From contig CM030944.1 of the NCBI GenBank assembly GCA_018136815.1, positions 2,982,429-3,046,428 on the forward strand: a stretch of 64,000 bases of DNA. Reading direction: 5' to 3'. Positions 50,450 through 59,865 of this stretch are shown here, piece after piece. The notes beneath the pieces are model-generated. The model worked only from the letters and a program-made list of their open reading frames with translations, ran no database searches and was not told the origin of the DNA. The first letter of the stretch is position 1; each line of letters opens with the position of its first letter. The DNA is from Isochrysis galbana. Lineage: Eukaryota; Haptophyta; Isochrysidales; Isochrysidaceae. The position numbers and the translations under genes were made by a program.

Positions 50450-51400
50450 GGGGGGGCAACTTGCGTAGCTGGAAGGTTGCACAGCCAGCGAGCTCCCGAA
50501 ACATGGCCTGGGTGGCAGACGAGGCGGTCGAGAGACACCGGTAGCTGGACTTCAAATAGACCGCTAAAGTTTCGTTACATCGTACGCCATGGCGTCCAGA
50601 GTGCCCGAAGCCATGGTGTCCAGAGTGCCCCGACTGCCACGCCGCAGACTCGCTTCGCTTGACACAAGGCGTGCGGCATTGCGACGTGCTATGCTCAGGC
50701 AAGCCGCATCCGGGCGATGTCCGCTGGCCTGCTCCGACTCCAGAATAGCGTGAATGGGCCTGGAACATCACCAACCGCCAGTGTACCACCTCACTTCCTT
50801 ACAACCACTGCCAATGCCCCGCTGCCAAGTTGAAATGTGTTTCATTAATCAGCGTTTTATTGCAACCGACGCTCCAGTGACACGGCGCAGACCGCTAGGC
50901 GCCGCGGTCATTAGCCGAGATGTGCCGACGGTTCCCATGGCGGTTGTTCCCTAGGTGGACCAATCATCTTTCGTAGAAGCCTTGTTCCTAATTATGCCAA
51001 TCCACATACCGGTGCTATACTCGTTGGCTGCTCCAGCTGCGGGCATCCATATGACACAGTTGGTCATCCGAGTTCGTGTCCCATTGTTCATTCTACTTGC
51101 AGCAATGAGTGCCGTAGTGCGTGTGAAAATTGTGTTTCAAGTGACAAGTGAGACGATCGAGAAGGCAACTCTAGTGGGCAAAAGACGGGGCCAGCATGCG
51201 CGTGCGCTACGCTTAGCGCACAGCCACACTAGCGCCCAGCGGACGTCATGCGAATGCGGTGTTGGTCGTCTGTGTGTGCTCCGTAGATGTCCTATCCCCG
51301 CGCCCTAGCCCTAGGGGGGACTCAACTCCATATTGATTGGCTATGCTGTTAAAGAGTCATATTATTGGGCGCGTGTGCGTGTGCCCACCCGCAAGCGCTC
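50450..51400. other. Stretch with no supported gene
   Basis: A frame at 50955-51308 has a hydrophobic start (FVEALFLIMPIHIPVLYSLA) but no other support. Confidence 0.35.
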
Positions 51401-51407
51401 CTCCCAA

Positions 51408-51530
51408 CGATATTAAAAAAACATCTTCTTAACATCTCCGCTACGTGTGCGGCATGAGGCAGTGTGACCTCCCTACTACCCAACCTTAACCCCTAACAAC
51501 CGCCTTCCCGCTACCCCAGTTCCCTCTTTA
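51408..51530 (-). repeat. Diverged MERA-type retroposon tail
   Basis: The plus-strand words AAAAAAACATCTTCTTAACA and CCTCCCTACTACCC match the minus-strand tails at 31060-31150 and 35228-35345. Confidence 0.45.
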
Positions 51531-52071
51531 GCGGAGAAGCTGGTTCCGGGGAGGCCGCGCGCGCTGCTTCGGCCGGGAGCTGGAGAGAAGGGGGCGGGAG
51601 ACTATGGCTCCTCCTTTGCTCTGGCTCGGCTTGTATCATCTTCTTTTATATCTCATAGAGTCTCTCTTGCTGTCCGTTAGGGTTTCCATTAAAAAGGGTT
51701 GGCTATGGCTACCTTAGGTGATGTTTCGCATATCAAGACCTCTCGCCGCTTGTAGGAGGTCTTCCGATAATTCTAGGTTGAAGTCTTTGTCCACCGTGTA
51801 AAGAGGGCTTATCGTTTTTTAAATATGTTTGTTGCTCGGGGCGTGTAGCCCTATATTCTCTCGTTGTTTTTTCATTCAGCCTCTGAAAGAAACCGACTTT
51901 CGCCGTTACTAGTAGGTGGTATCTCGCAAGGGTCGCTCTTAAGATAGACCTAACGGACCTACCGTCCGCGTTGCCATACTGGATATTGTAAAAGTCCGTT
52001 TGGATATACCTCCAAGCCAGGATACCCAGGTATCCCGAGGAGATCTGACCACACTGCTCAACACCCAGCCA

Positions 52072-52836
52072 GGTAAAACTCTCGTAAAAGAGAGAAGCGG
52101 GTGGGTCACTACGTTGAGTCCTGCGGTCTGCCGCGCCGACCGCCGATTCTACACCTTCTCGTCCGGACGGGTGTGGTCAAAATCCTGTCTCCTTCCTCGT
52201 CGATATTCGATATTCTCGTTGCTTCTCGTCGTTTCTTTCTCGCTCCTTCTCGCTTTCTTCCGTTTGGCTCCGCCTACTCCCACTCACCTTGTTCTGTTTT
52301 TAACTTTCCCTTTCGTTGTTTCCCTCGCGTGGACGCTCGAATTCTAGCAAGGGGGTGTCGCATCCGCGATCGACCTTTTTGTTTTAGAAGTTGTCTGCGT
52401 TTCTATGTCCCATCCTTGTAGGCTAGTCACTAGTCACTAGTCACCGTCACCACGGACTTCACCCCCCCCGGAGCAAGTGTTACAGGGCCAGCCGTGTAAT
52501 AGTTGAGCGTTAGCCACACCGCCTAAACCCTCAGGTAAAACTCTCGTAGAAGAGAGAAGAGAGGGGACTATTATGCTGAATCCTGCGGTCTTGCGGACTG
52601 CCGTGCCGACCGCCGATTCTTCACCTAACCGTCCGGACGGGTGTGGCTGCCCTTTCGTTTAGCTGTTTCGTCTTTGCTCCTCCCTTGCGTGGTTTTGTTT
52701 CGCTCATTCATTGCTCTCTCGCATGGAAGCTCGATTCTAGCAAGGGGGTGTCGCATCCGCGATCGACCTTTTTGTTTTAGAAGTTGTTTGCGTTTCTTTG
52801 TTCCCTCCTTGCAGGCTAGCCACGAGTCACCGTCGT
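52072..52836 (+). repeat. Tandem direct repeat (about 460-bp period) in the retrotransposon leader
   Basis: Unit 1 (52072-52435) and unit 2 (52532-52836) share AGGTAAAACTCTCGTA, GCCGACCGCCGATTCT, CCGTCCGGACGGGTGTGG and GGGGGTGTCGCATCCGCGAT, followed by CGACCTTTTTGTTTTAGAAG. CCGTCCGGACGG is a perfect palindrome. Parts of the second half recur at 17451-17485 and 30930-30962 (both inverted). Likely repeated promoter/leader modules of the LTR or 5' UTR. Confidence 0.75.
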
Positions 52837-53422
52837 AGTGTCCTACATTCGTCCATTCGCCCTTGTTGCCCTCGCCTCCTTTATCGCCTCCTTTGTCGCC
52901 TGCTTGCCCCCCACCTGGCTTACCTCCTTGCGTGCTCCTCGCGTTTTAGGCTAAGTCGCGCGGTCAGGTATCGCCGGTGCAAGGAACCGCCCCATGTGTG
53001 ACCCTGATTCCCCCTCAGGTGTTGGCCGTTGGATTATATCGTGGCGCTATTTTACTTCGGTCTTCATCAAATCACTTAAGGGTTTTCGAAAGATTCCCTC
53101 CTTATTCCTGTGCGTAACTGTCGCCCCGTCGGATCGTCCGTCGCCCCGTCGCTCTCTTGTCGGCATTCTCTTCCTTGTTCGATCTGCCAGCGGGTTCCTG
53201 TGCGTTCCGTGATAGGGATACGTTAGTGTGGAGAGTGTTGATGTGAGTGTAGTGTCATCTCGTCGGTCCATCGGCCTCTAGCCGTCTGTCGGCTGTCGTT
53301 CTTCGTTCGTCGCTCTCGTCCTCGTTCTCGTCCCCGTTCTCGTCCCTCGTTCTCAACACTACCTCAATACCAAACCTCTTCAATCCCTCAGCCCCAGCCT
53401 ATCCATCCCGATCCGCCCAGCC

Positions 53423-53650
53423 ATGTCCGCTCCGTCGTCGCGCTCGCCCTCGCCCAGGCCCGTCCTCCCGCCTTTCTCTGCTGAGGAGGTGGTCCAGCCC
53501 GTCATTGGCCACTCCCCAACTTCCGCCGCGCCTCTCGCCGCTTCCCTTCCGTTCCCTCCGTTCCCATCCGAGGCAGTGGTAACCTCGGATCCGTCACAGG
53601 CCCTGCAGAGACCCCGGCAGAGCCCGGGGGCGGGCGGGCGGGTCATCTGA
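53423..53650 (+). CDS. Short Ser/Pro-rich ORF ahead of gag
   Basis: Starts MSAPSSRSPSPRP and reads 75 codons, similar in style to the gag N-terminus. From about 53595 it runs into DNA that, inverted, resembles 4430-4480 (CGCCCGCCCCCGGGCTCTGCC core). So the original gag start may have been displaced by a small insertion at about 53595-53900. Confidence 0.35.
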   Translation: MSAPSSRSPSPRPVLPPFSAEEVVQPVIGHSPTSAAPLAASLPFPPFPSEAVVTSDPSQALQRPRQSPGAGGRVI

Positions 53651-54216
53651 GCGCCCCGGCTTGCATTCTGTTGTATTCCTGCCCATCTGAAGGCTGTAGG
53701 CATGAATATTCGTGTAAGGTACGCGCTCACAATTACAATTGAACAGTTCCCCGTGTTGCCACTGACGCACAAGACACACAGATTCGGATTCCCCATGGTC
53801 TCAAGTCCAGGTTTGCAGATTTTGGTCTCGAAATTTGCGATTCGAATTTTGTTTTTGCTGTTACTATAATTGTTGGCTCGTTTAAGGTAATAAACCGGCA
53901 TGACTTCGACTTCTCGTTCCGCAGTTGCTCTGCGAGACTCTCTCTCTCTCTCTCTCCGTCCTCCTCTCCTCGGCCGACGGAGGGAAGTTTCGTCCAAAAC
54001 ATTCTCCGGTCCCAGGATGTTCCGTAGCAACTTCGTCGAGTCCCACCGTGTTCCCAAGCGAGTCCCCCCGAGTTCCCGAGTCTATACCCCGAGTCAACGA
54101 GTCAATACCAGCCAAGCACGCGCCTGAGCCACCCCCAGTCGCCTGCCACCACCTCCCACAAGCCTCCTTCCACACTTCCGCGCCCTCCGTGCGTCGTGCG
54201 TCGTGCGTCGATCACC

Positions 54217-56988
54217 ATGCCCGTAGTCACCCCCGAGGAAAGCTCCATGAGCTCCCCGCAAGAACCGCATTCCGCGCTAGCTGCCGGCGCGCCCTCGCAG
54301 GCCATCTCCAAGAGTGAGATGAGCCTTGCTCTGACAAGCACAAAATCTTCGCTCGCGCCTTCGGCTCCGGTCGTCACGTCGAGTTCTTCCCTTGAGAAAT
54401 CTTCATCGTCCCCGCGTCATGAGCCCGTCTCTTCTTCTTCTCTTCCCGAACTGTTCGGGTCGAAGTCTCCTGGGGAAGAGAGCCTCGTGGGACCCCTCCC
54501 TTCTTCAAAGGAGAGCCTTTCCGAGCCAGTTCTCCCCCCCTCTCGCCTCTCCGCGCCGACGGTCGAAGTTCCGCCGCCTCCGCGGGCCTCTACTCACACC
54601 CCGTCAACTGGAGCTGGAATGGGTCCTCTAGCCTCGTCCGTTGCTCCACCGGCGGCCTTTCCTCTCCTTTCTTTTGCTGATCCTTTGCCAAGTATTCCTT
54701 CCTCTCTCAATCCCTCTGTGGTTGGTGCTGAAGATGATGTGGGTTCCGTCCGGTCCCTCCCTCCTTTCGAGCCCCCACCATATGAAGAGTTTGTTCCACC
54801 CCCGTCGTCGACGTACTCGTACCCCAAACGTAACTTCGTTCCACCTCCGACCACCACCGTCGGCGCCGCCCAAATCATGGACCAACAAGTCCAGATTGAG
54901 GCTCTCCGCGGCGCTGTCGACCGCCTCGAGTCCTCTACCCTCCAAGCCGCCCAACGCCACGAAGAATTTCAACGGGAGGTGGGGTCTACCTTCAACACGA
55001 TACTCAACATTCTACAGCAGGGCCAAGCGGGCACTACGACTTCGTCTCGAGTCGAAACCTCGCCACCGCTTGTGGAAGAAGGAGACAACTCCATTGGTGC
55101 CCCTCCGGCCTCGGTTAAGTTCCCTTCTCAACCTTTGCCCGCCGCGCCGTTCTCCGTTCCGCCGAATTCGATTTCCGATCCCGGACCCAATACGCCTGTT
55201 CCTGTCCCGTCTGCCAAGCCTGTTTCTGATCCCCAACCTCCACCCACCGTCGCGGGCCTCCGCTCGCTTCCAAATCCGGCGGCTCGGCGCCATCCCGTCG
55301 ATCCAAGCCTCGCCGGTGATGCTTCTGAGCGAGAGGTCATCCTAGCCTCGTGGGGCCAACTGTTTGAGGATGCCGCCTACGAGGTAGCCTCTCTCTACAG
55401 GAAGTCCGACGATTTCGAGCTCATCCACGCCATTCTCAACGGCGGCCTCTCTCGAGCCGGCAATGTTTGGCACTACCGCGTGTTTTTCGAGAAGGAGCAC
55501 GTGACCAAGTGGGCTCGGAGCCACTTCTTCCTCGACCGCACCCTCCATCACCAAGTCCGAATGGGCAAAGAGCTTTCCGAGATCAAGTTCCCGAAGGGCC
55601 TGGCCTCGGACAACGTCCAGACAGCGGCCACCTCCTGGAATGATTTTCGTCTGTCCTTCATCAAGCCGCTCGAGCGCGCCCTCTCGCTCGGCTGCGACCA
55701 CCGTGAAATCTTTACATCCTTGCTAGCGGCCGCCAACTTGTGCACCACCGGCAACCAAAGGATTTACGCCTTCCTCCTCGATCTCGCCGAAGATCCGGTT
55801 CTCTCTCTCAATCCCGCGCTGGCCTGCGACGTGCTTCTCCGCAAGTGCGACGCCACCTTCGCGGCCAACGTGCCCGGCTTCGCCAAAGACTCCGCCTCCA
55901 TGGAGTGGGACCGCCTCGTAGCCCGTGAAGCCGGCTCCGATCTCTTAGAGTTATCCAAGAATTTGGTGCGCGCGTACGTCCGCAAGATGGGTGACGCGAA
56001 GGTGGATGCCACGACGGTCTGGGACAACCCAAACATGTCGCACGATATCAATCAACGATTCGAGTCCATCATTCGGAACGACAAGGTCGACGCGGCTCGC
56101 GGCGTGGATAACGCGACCAAGTTCGGCGAGTGTCTTGCGAAGACTCGCTTCCGCGTCGAGAACCACGAGCTCCCTCGTTCGGCCCTTTCGTGCGTCAACC
56201 TCTGCCAGCGCTACCTGAGCCCGTACGAACAAGCCCGCGCTGGCCAACAAGCGTCGGTCACGGTCGCCGCCGTGACGCCGCCGGCGACTACTTCCAAGTC
56301 CACCAAGACCGCCAAGGTTGCTAAGACTGCCTCTAACCCCGCAGACACTACGGCTTCGATGGTCGCCGCCGTCCAAGCGGCGGTGGCCGAGGCATTAAAA
56401 TCGCAAAACAACAACTCGAACCGCAAGGCGACTGGCGCTGACAATCGTCGGGCTCCGCCTCCGCCTACGAATTACCCCGCATCGTCTCCGTTACCGGACG
56501 CACTTCTTGACCGTCCCCTCGGCAAAAGCACGTCTTCCCGTCGCCAATGTGATCCCCCTCCGAACGGCCTTGGGCTTCCGGCCGATTCGGGCCTCTCGGA
56601 ATGGGATCCAGGTAGCTGGTCTCGAGCGCGAGCCCGCTTCTGGCAAATCTCTCGTTACGCGGGTCACCCGGCCCTTCGCGCTGCGCTCACGCGCTGCCGT
56701 CCCTCGGATGCCACCATGACGGCGCCGCGTCTCGACGACTTAGACCGCGACGTCAAGGAGTGGACCGACGCCAACGGCTGCGCGTACTGCGCCTTTCGTC
56801 CCCGGGCTCCATCTGGTACGCCCGAGGCAGACTTGTGGAAGTATGGCACGGGCGACGGAGCTCATAACCCCGTCGTTTGCCAACCATACATTCGTTTTCT
56901 CTGCGAAGGCGGCAGTGGCGAGTGTGGTAACGACCCAGAAGTCCACCGCCGCCTCCGCACGATGGTTGTTCTCCGTCCGGCCCAGTAG
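54217..56988 (+). CDS. gag-like polyprotein
   Basis: The frame is open from 54196 (GTG); the first ATG is 54217, giving 923 codons to a TAG at 56986-56988. The N-terminal 200 residues are Ser/Pro-rich and probably disordered. A predicted coiled coil follows (QVQIEALRGAVDRLES region, about 54880-55020). The central helical capsid-like part spans about 55320-56230. A Lys/Ala/Thr-rich basic linker leads to a Cys/His region (CAYC...H...C...C...C, about 56780-56935) that may act as a nucleocapsid zinc site, though not the classic CCHC knuckle. Role: particle assembly and RNA packaging. The same frame continues past the stop into the next ORF. Confidence 0.7.
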   Translation: MPVVTPEESSMSSPQEPHSALAAGAPSQAISKSEMSLALTSTKSSLAPSAPVVTSSSSLEKSSSSPRHEPVSSSSLPELFGSKSPGEESLVGPLPSSKESLSEPVLPPSRLSAPTVEVPPPPRASTHTPSTGAGMGPLASSVAPPAAFPLLSFADPLPSIPSSLNPSVVGAEDDVGSVRSLPPFEPPPYEEFVPPPSSTYSYPKRNFVPPPTTTVGAAQIMDQQVQIEALRGAVDRLESSTLQAAQRHEEFQREVGSTFNTILNILQQGQAGTTTSSRVETSPPLVEEGDNSIGAPPASVKFPSQPLPAAPFSVPPNSISDPGPNTPVPVPSAKPVSDPQPPPTVAGLRSLPNPAARRHPVDPSLAGDASEREVILASWGQLFEDAAYEVASLYRKSDDFELIHAILNGGLSRAGNVWHYRVFFEKEHVTKWARSHFFLDRTLHHQVRMGKELSEIKFPKGLASDNVQTAATSWNDFRLSFIKPLERALSLGCDHREIFTSLLAAANLCTTGNQRIYAFLLDLAEDPVLSLNPALACDVLLRKCDATFAANVPGFAKDSASMEWDRLVAREAGSDLLELSKNLVRAYVRKMGDAKVDATTVWDNPNMSHDINQRFESIIRNDKVDAARGVDNATKFGECLAKTRFRVENHELPRSALSCVNLCQRYLSPYEQARAGQQASVTVAAVTPPATTSKSTKTAKVAKTASNPADTTASMVAAVQAAVAEALKSQNNNSNRKATGADNRRAPPPPTNYPASSPLPDALLDRPLGKSTSSRRQCDPPPNGLGLPADSGLSEWDPGSWSRARARFWQISRYAGHPALRAALTRCRPSDATMTAPRLDDLDRDVKEWTDANGCAYCAFRPRAPSGTPEADLWKYGTGDGAHNPVVCQPYIRFLCEGGSGECGNDPEVHRRLRTMVVLRPAQ

Positions 56989-57558
56989 GTCGCCGGCGGG
57001 GCCCACGTCCGCGCTGTTACCCCGCTACCAGTCCAGGGTAGTGGGCCTGAACGCCACCCACCAAAAGATCGTATTACGCTACGGCCGAGTACTTCTACGG
57101 CCCCCAACCGGTACCCCAAGATTCCCCAAGTTCCAGACAAGCCCTGCCACCTCCATCCCCCTCTTTCTCCTGCCTCCTCGCCGATTGCCCCTATTTCTCC
57201 CAATGCCGATAATTCCATCCTGATTCTCGATATCACGCACGAGTCCTCAAAACCAAGTCAACCGTCACCGCCTCTCTATCAACTCAAGCCGCTCAACCGC
57301 TATCCCACGCCACTCCCCAAGCATCAACAGTCCAAGACCTAACGGTCTGCGAAAATCCAGCCGCCGCAGGCCCAATCCAACCTTCAATCTCTCAAATCAA
57401 ATTTCGCATGTCCGAGCCACAAAACGTCTCCCGAGTACGAGTACGAGTCCAAGTCACGTTCAGAATTACCCTCTTCGTCCTACGCCACCGCGAGCCCATC
57501 TACGAGTCTGAGCCCAGTCCAGTCATCACCGGTATCACCAGTCTCCATCGCTACGACG

Positions 57559-59649
57559 ATGGAGGCGCAGTTCTCCGGTTCCTCCCCACTTTCTTTCGAG
57601 TCCGAGTCCAAGCCTGTTTTGAGCAAACCCCGTTTTGAGCCATCCGAGTCCGAGTCCGAGTCCGAGTTTACAACGTCACCGAGTCCTACCACGCGGTCGA
57701 CCGCAGGATTAACGGAGCTCCAGCCACCCACTGAGCCTCTGACGACCACTCCTTCCGCGGGAGTGTTCACCTTCGGTCCTCCGCGCCCCGAGTCTGAGTC
57801 ATTTGGAAACTCCGGTCACGTCCAGAATTCCAACCATACCCGAGCCCCGTTTCACGAGCCACCGCGTATCGAGTCCAAACACAAGCTGACGCCGAAGCCC
57901 TCGACGACAGCCACTGTGTCCTTGTCCAAGCCACCGTTTCGAGTCTCGCCGCAGCCGGCCTGCCACTCCAGCAAGCTGCACGCCGCCGAGCCGATCCCTT
58001 CCGTTTCCGTTCCGAGTCCGAGTCCAATTGCACAAGACAGTGCATCCCGAGCCCGCGTAATCAAGCCCGTCACCGAGTCCGAGATTACGGCCGCACCGAG
58101 CCAACCGGTGCTGGCCACCGTGCCCCTATTGTCATCACAAGCGTCCGCTTCGTCCTCATCGACGGTTGCGACGCCAGGGGGCTTCACCTTTGGGCCGGCC
58201 CCGTCCGTTCCCATTTCGAAAATTAGCCCTGTTTTTGGCGTCCAGCACGCTAGGAACGACGAGTCCGAGTCCGAGCACAAATCAACGTCACCGCGGAGTC
58301 CGCGGTCGACCACCGGCGTTCCCACGCCATCCCATCAGTCAAGAGCCATGGAGGAGCTGGCACAGCCGTCTCCTAGCCTCTCTCAAGTCGCCGAGTCTTC
58401 CGAATTCGAGTCTGAATCCGCCGTAATTTCAGCGGTCCATGCACCCGCTAGCCCGAGCCAAGTCCTCCGAAGAATGCTTCGCATTGCAGAACCTCTTCGG
58501 CCACCACCCACACCAGCCGCTGCCGCAGAGCCACCACCCTGGCCTCAGCCTTCCCCGCAGCCGGCTTCTTCGACAGCCACGTCCCTTCTTTCGCCGGCGC
58601 CGACCCCGCCGACGACAGATTGCAACGAAGTCTATGCTTGGCCCGATTCCTCTCCCGACGTGACCATGGAGATTGACCACAACTCCCTTGCACGTCGAGG
58701 AACGGCCGCCTCCCAAACCGAGCTTCTACGCCCATTGAGCCAGCCCAACCGAGTCTCTGAGCCATGTCCTTCATGTCTCTCACCGGTGGTCTCGCGGCCG
58801 CGGCGTCCGTCGCCGCCGTCCGATACCCCACTTCTCCGAGTTTCTTCGTCAATCCCGTCCTCCGAGCCCGTCTCTACGTCGTCGATATCCGAGTCTTCTT
58901 CCATTCGTCCTACGTCGCTGCGGCCACCGGTCGCCGCCTCCGAGCACTGCCTGCCTCTCGATACCACTGCCACCACCATCATGCGCGTGGCAGCGATCAA
59001 TGCGTCCGCGATCCAGTCCTTCGATTCCTCTCAAAACAACTCCGATGTCGGCACCCGTGATGATACCCCGTCACCCGCTCTCCACGCTCTCGCCTCTCTT
59101 CGTGCACGAGCGAGCGGCTCTGCGGTGGTATTACCTCGGCACCTCACGGAGGCAGCCCAAGAGCTTCGCCGGCCTCGCAATGGCACCCTAGCCTCGCCTG
59201 CCGCCGCGCTACCCAAGCACTTCGATGAGCTTTGCGCTGAGCTCACGAAGATGAATCAACGAGTCCAAGACGGGCTGACGTCTGGCTGTCACGCACCACG
59301 CGTTCTCGTCGTTGGCGAGACGAGCGGCGTCGTCTCCTCCATGTTCCTACTCGCCGGTGCTGATGTAGCTACGTGCGATTTGTATCCTTCCGAGATCGAT
59401 TACGTGCCCCACTTCCAAGGCGACGCGCTTCATGTCCAAAACCTAGGTTGGGACCTAGTCATCGCCCACCCGCCCTGCACGTACCTCTCCGCTGTCAGCA
59501 GTCAATGGCTCTCCCAAGAACCCGGACGTCGTGCCGCTCTTGAGTCGGCCGCTCGCGTCTTCAAGTCAATGGCCTCCGCCACTGCTCCGTTTGTAGCGGT
59601 CGAGAACCCTCGGATGCATGCGGAAGCTCGCCGTTTAGTCGGGGGTTGA
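57559..59649 (+). CDS. Retrotransposon linker plus N-terminal part of a cytosine methyltransferase-like domain
   Basis: Starts at an ATG in the gag frame. Two in-frame stops separate it from gag (TAG 56986-56988, TAA 57340-57342), while the DNA between stays otherwise open. The first 510 residues are Ser/Pro/Glu-rich with SESES repeats. Then comes a folded domain from about 59296: VLVVGETSGVV (SAM loop-like), a CDLYPSE motif, WDLVIAHPPCTYLS with Cys at 59476-59478 (PPC motif), and VENP (59599-59610). The frame ends at TGA 59647-59649, in the middle of the domain, right after a G5 run. The rest of the domain continues one base back, at the start of the next ORF. See that entry. Confidence 0.7.
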   Translation: MEAQFSGSSPLSFESESKPVLSKPRFEPSESESESEFTTSPSPTTRSTAGLTELQPPTEPLTTTPSAGVFTFGPPRPESESFGNSGHVQNSNHTRAPFHEPPRIESKHKLTPKPSTTATVSLSKPPFRVSPQPACHSSKLHAAEPIPSVSVPSPSPIAQDSASRARVIKPVTESEITAAPSQPVLATVPLLSSQASASSSSTVATPGGFTFGPAPSVPISKISPVFGVQHARNDESESEHKSTSPRSPRSTTGVPTPSHQSRAMEELAQPSPSLSQVAESSEFESESAVISAVHAPASPSQVLRRMLRIAEPLRPPPTPAAAAEPPPWPQPSPQPASSTATSLLSPAPTPPTTDCNEVYAWPDSSPDVTMEIDHNSLARRGTAASQTELLRPLSQPNRVSEPCPSCLSPVVSRPRRPSPPSDTPLLRVSSSIPSSEPVSTSSISESSSIRPTSLRPPVAASEHCLPLDTTATTIMRVAAINASAIQSFDSSQNNSDVGTRDDTPSPALHALASLRARASGSAVVLPRHLTEAAQELRRPRNGTLASPAAALPKHFDELCAELTKMNQRVQDGLTSGCHAPRVLVVGETSGVVSSMFLLAGADVATCDLYPSEIDYVPHFQGDALHVQNLGWDLVIAHPPCTYLSAVSSQWLSQEPGRRAALESAARVFKSMASATAPFVAVENPRMHAEARRLVGG

Positions 59650-59865
59650 CCCCGACCCAATTCGTCCAACCATGGGAGCACGGCACTGGACACCAGAAAG
59701 CCACCGGGTTGTACCTCACCAAAGGGCTGCCGCCCCTTCAGCCAACCTGCGTCGTGGATGGCCGTGAGTCAGCCATGGCTAATCTGTCTCCTTCACCGCA
59801 CCGTGGCGCTCTGCGCAGCCGCACCTACGTCGGTGTAGCTGGAGCGATGGCGATCCATTGGATGC
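59296..59865 (+). other. C5-cytosine methyltransferase-like domain (phage type) inside the polyprotein
   Basis: About 190 residues across the two ORFs. Recognisable elements in order: GETSG loop; CDLYPSE; QGDALH; WDLVIAHPPCTYLS (PPC = motif IV, catalytic Cys); PFVAVENP (ENP = motif VI); QPWEHGTG; KATGLYL; GLPPLQPT; SRTYVGVAGAM. The same series occurs in a family of phage and prophage DNA methyltransferase-like proteins, distinct from eukaryotic DNMT1/DNMT3. Predicted to methylate or at least bind DNA using SAM; activity is unproven. The frame break at 59641-59647 would cut it unless bypassed. Confidence 0.7.

Noticed and set aside
59641..59647. Programmed -1 ribosomal frameshift at GGGGGTT
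   Set aside because: Preceding base is C, so the P-site codon cannot re-pair properly, and no downstream pseudoknot is obvious; a one-base indel is simpler.
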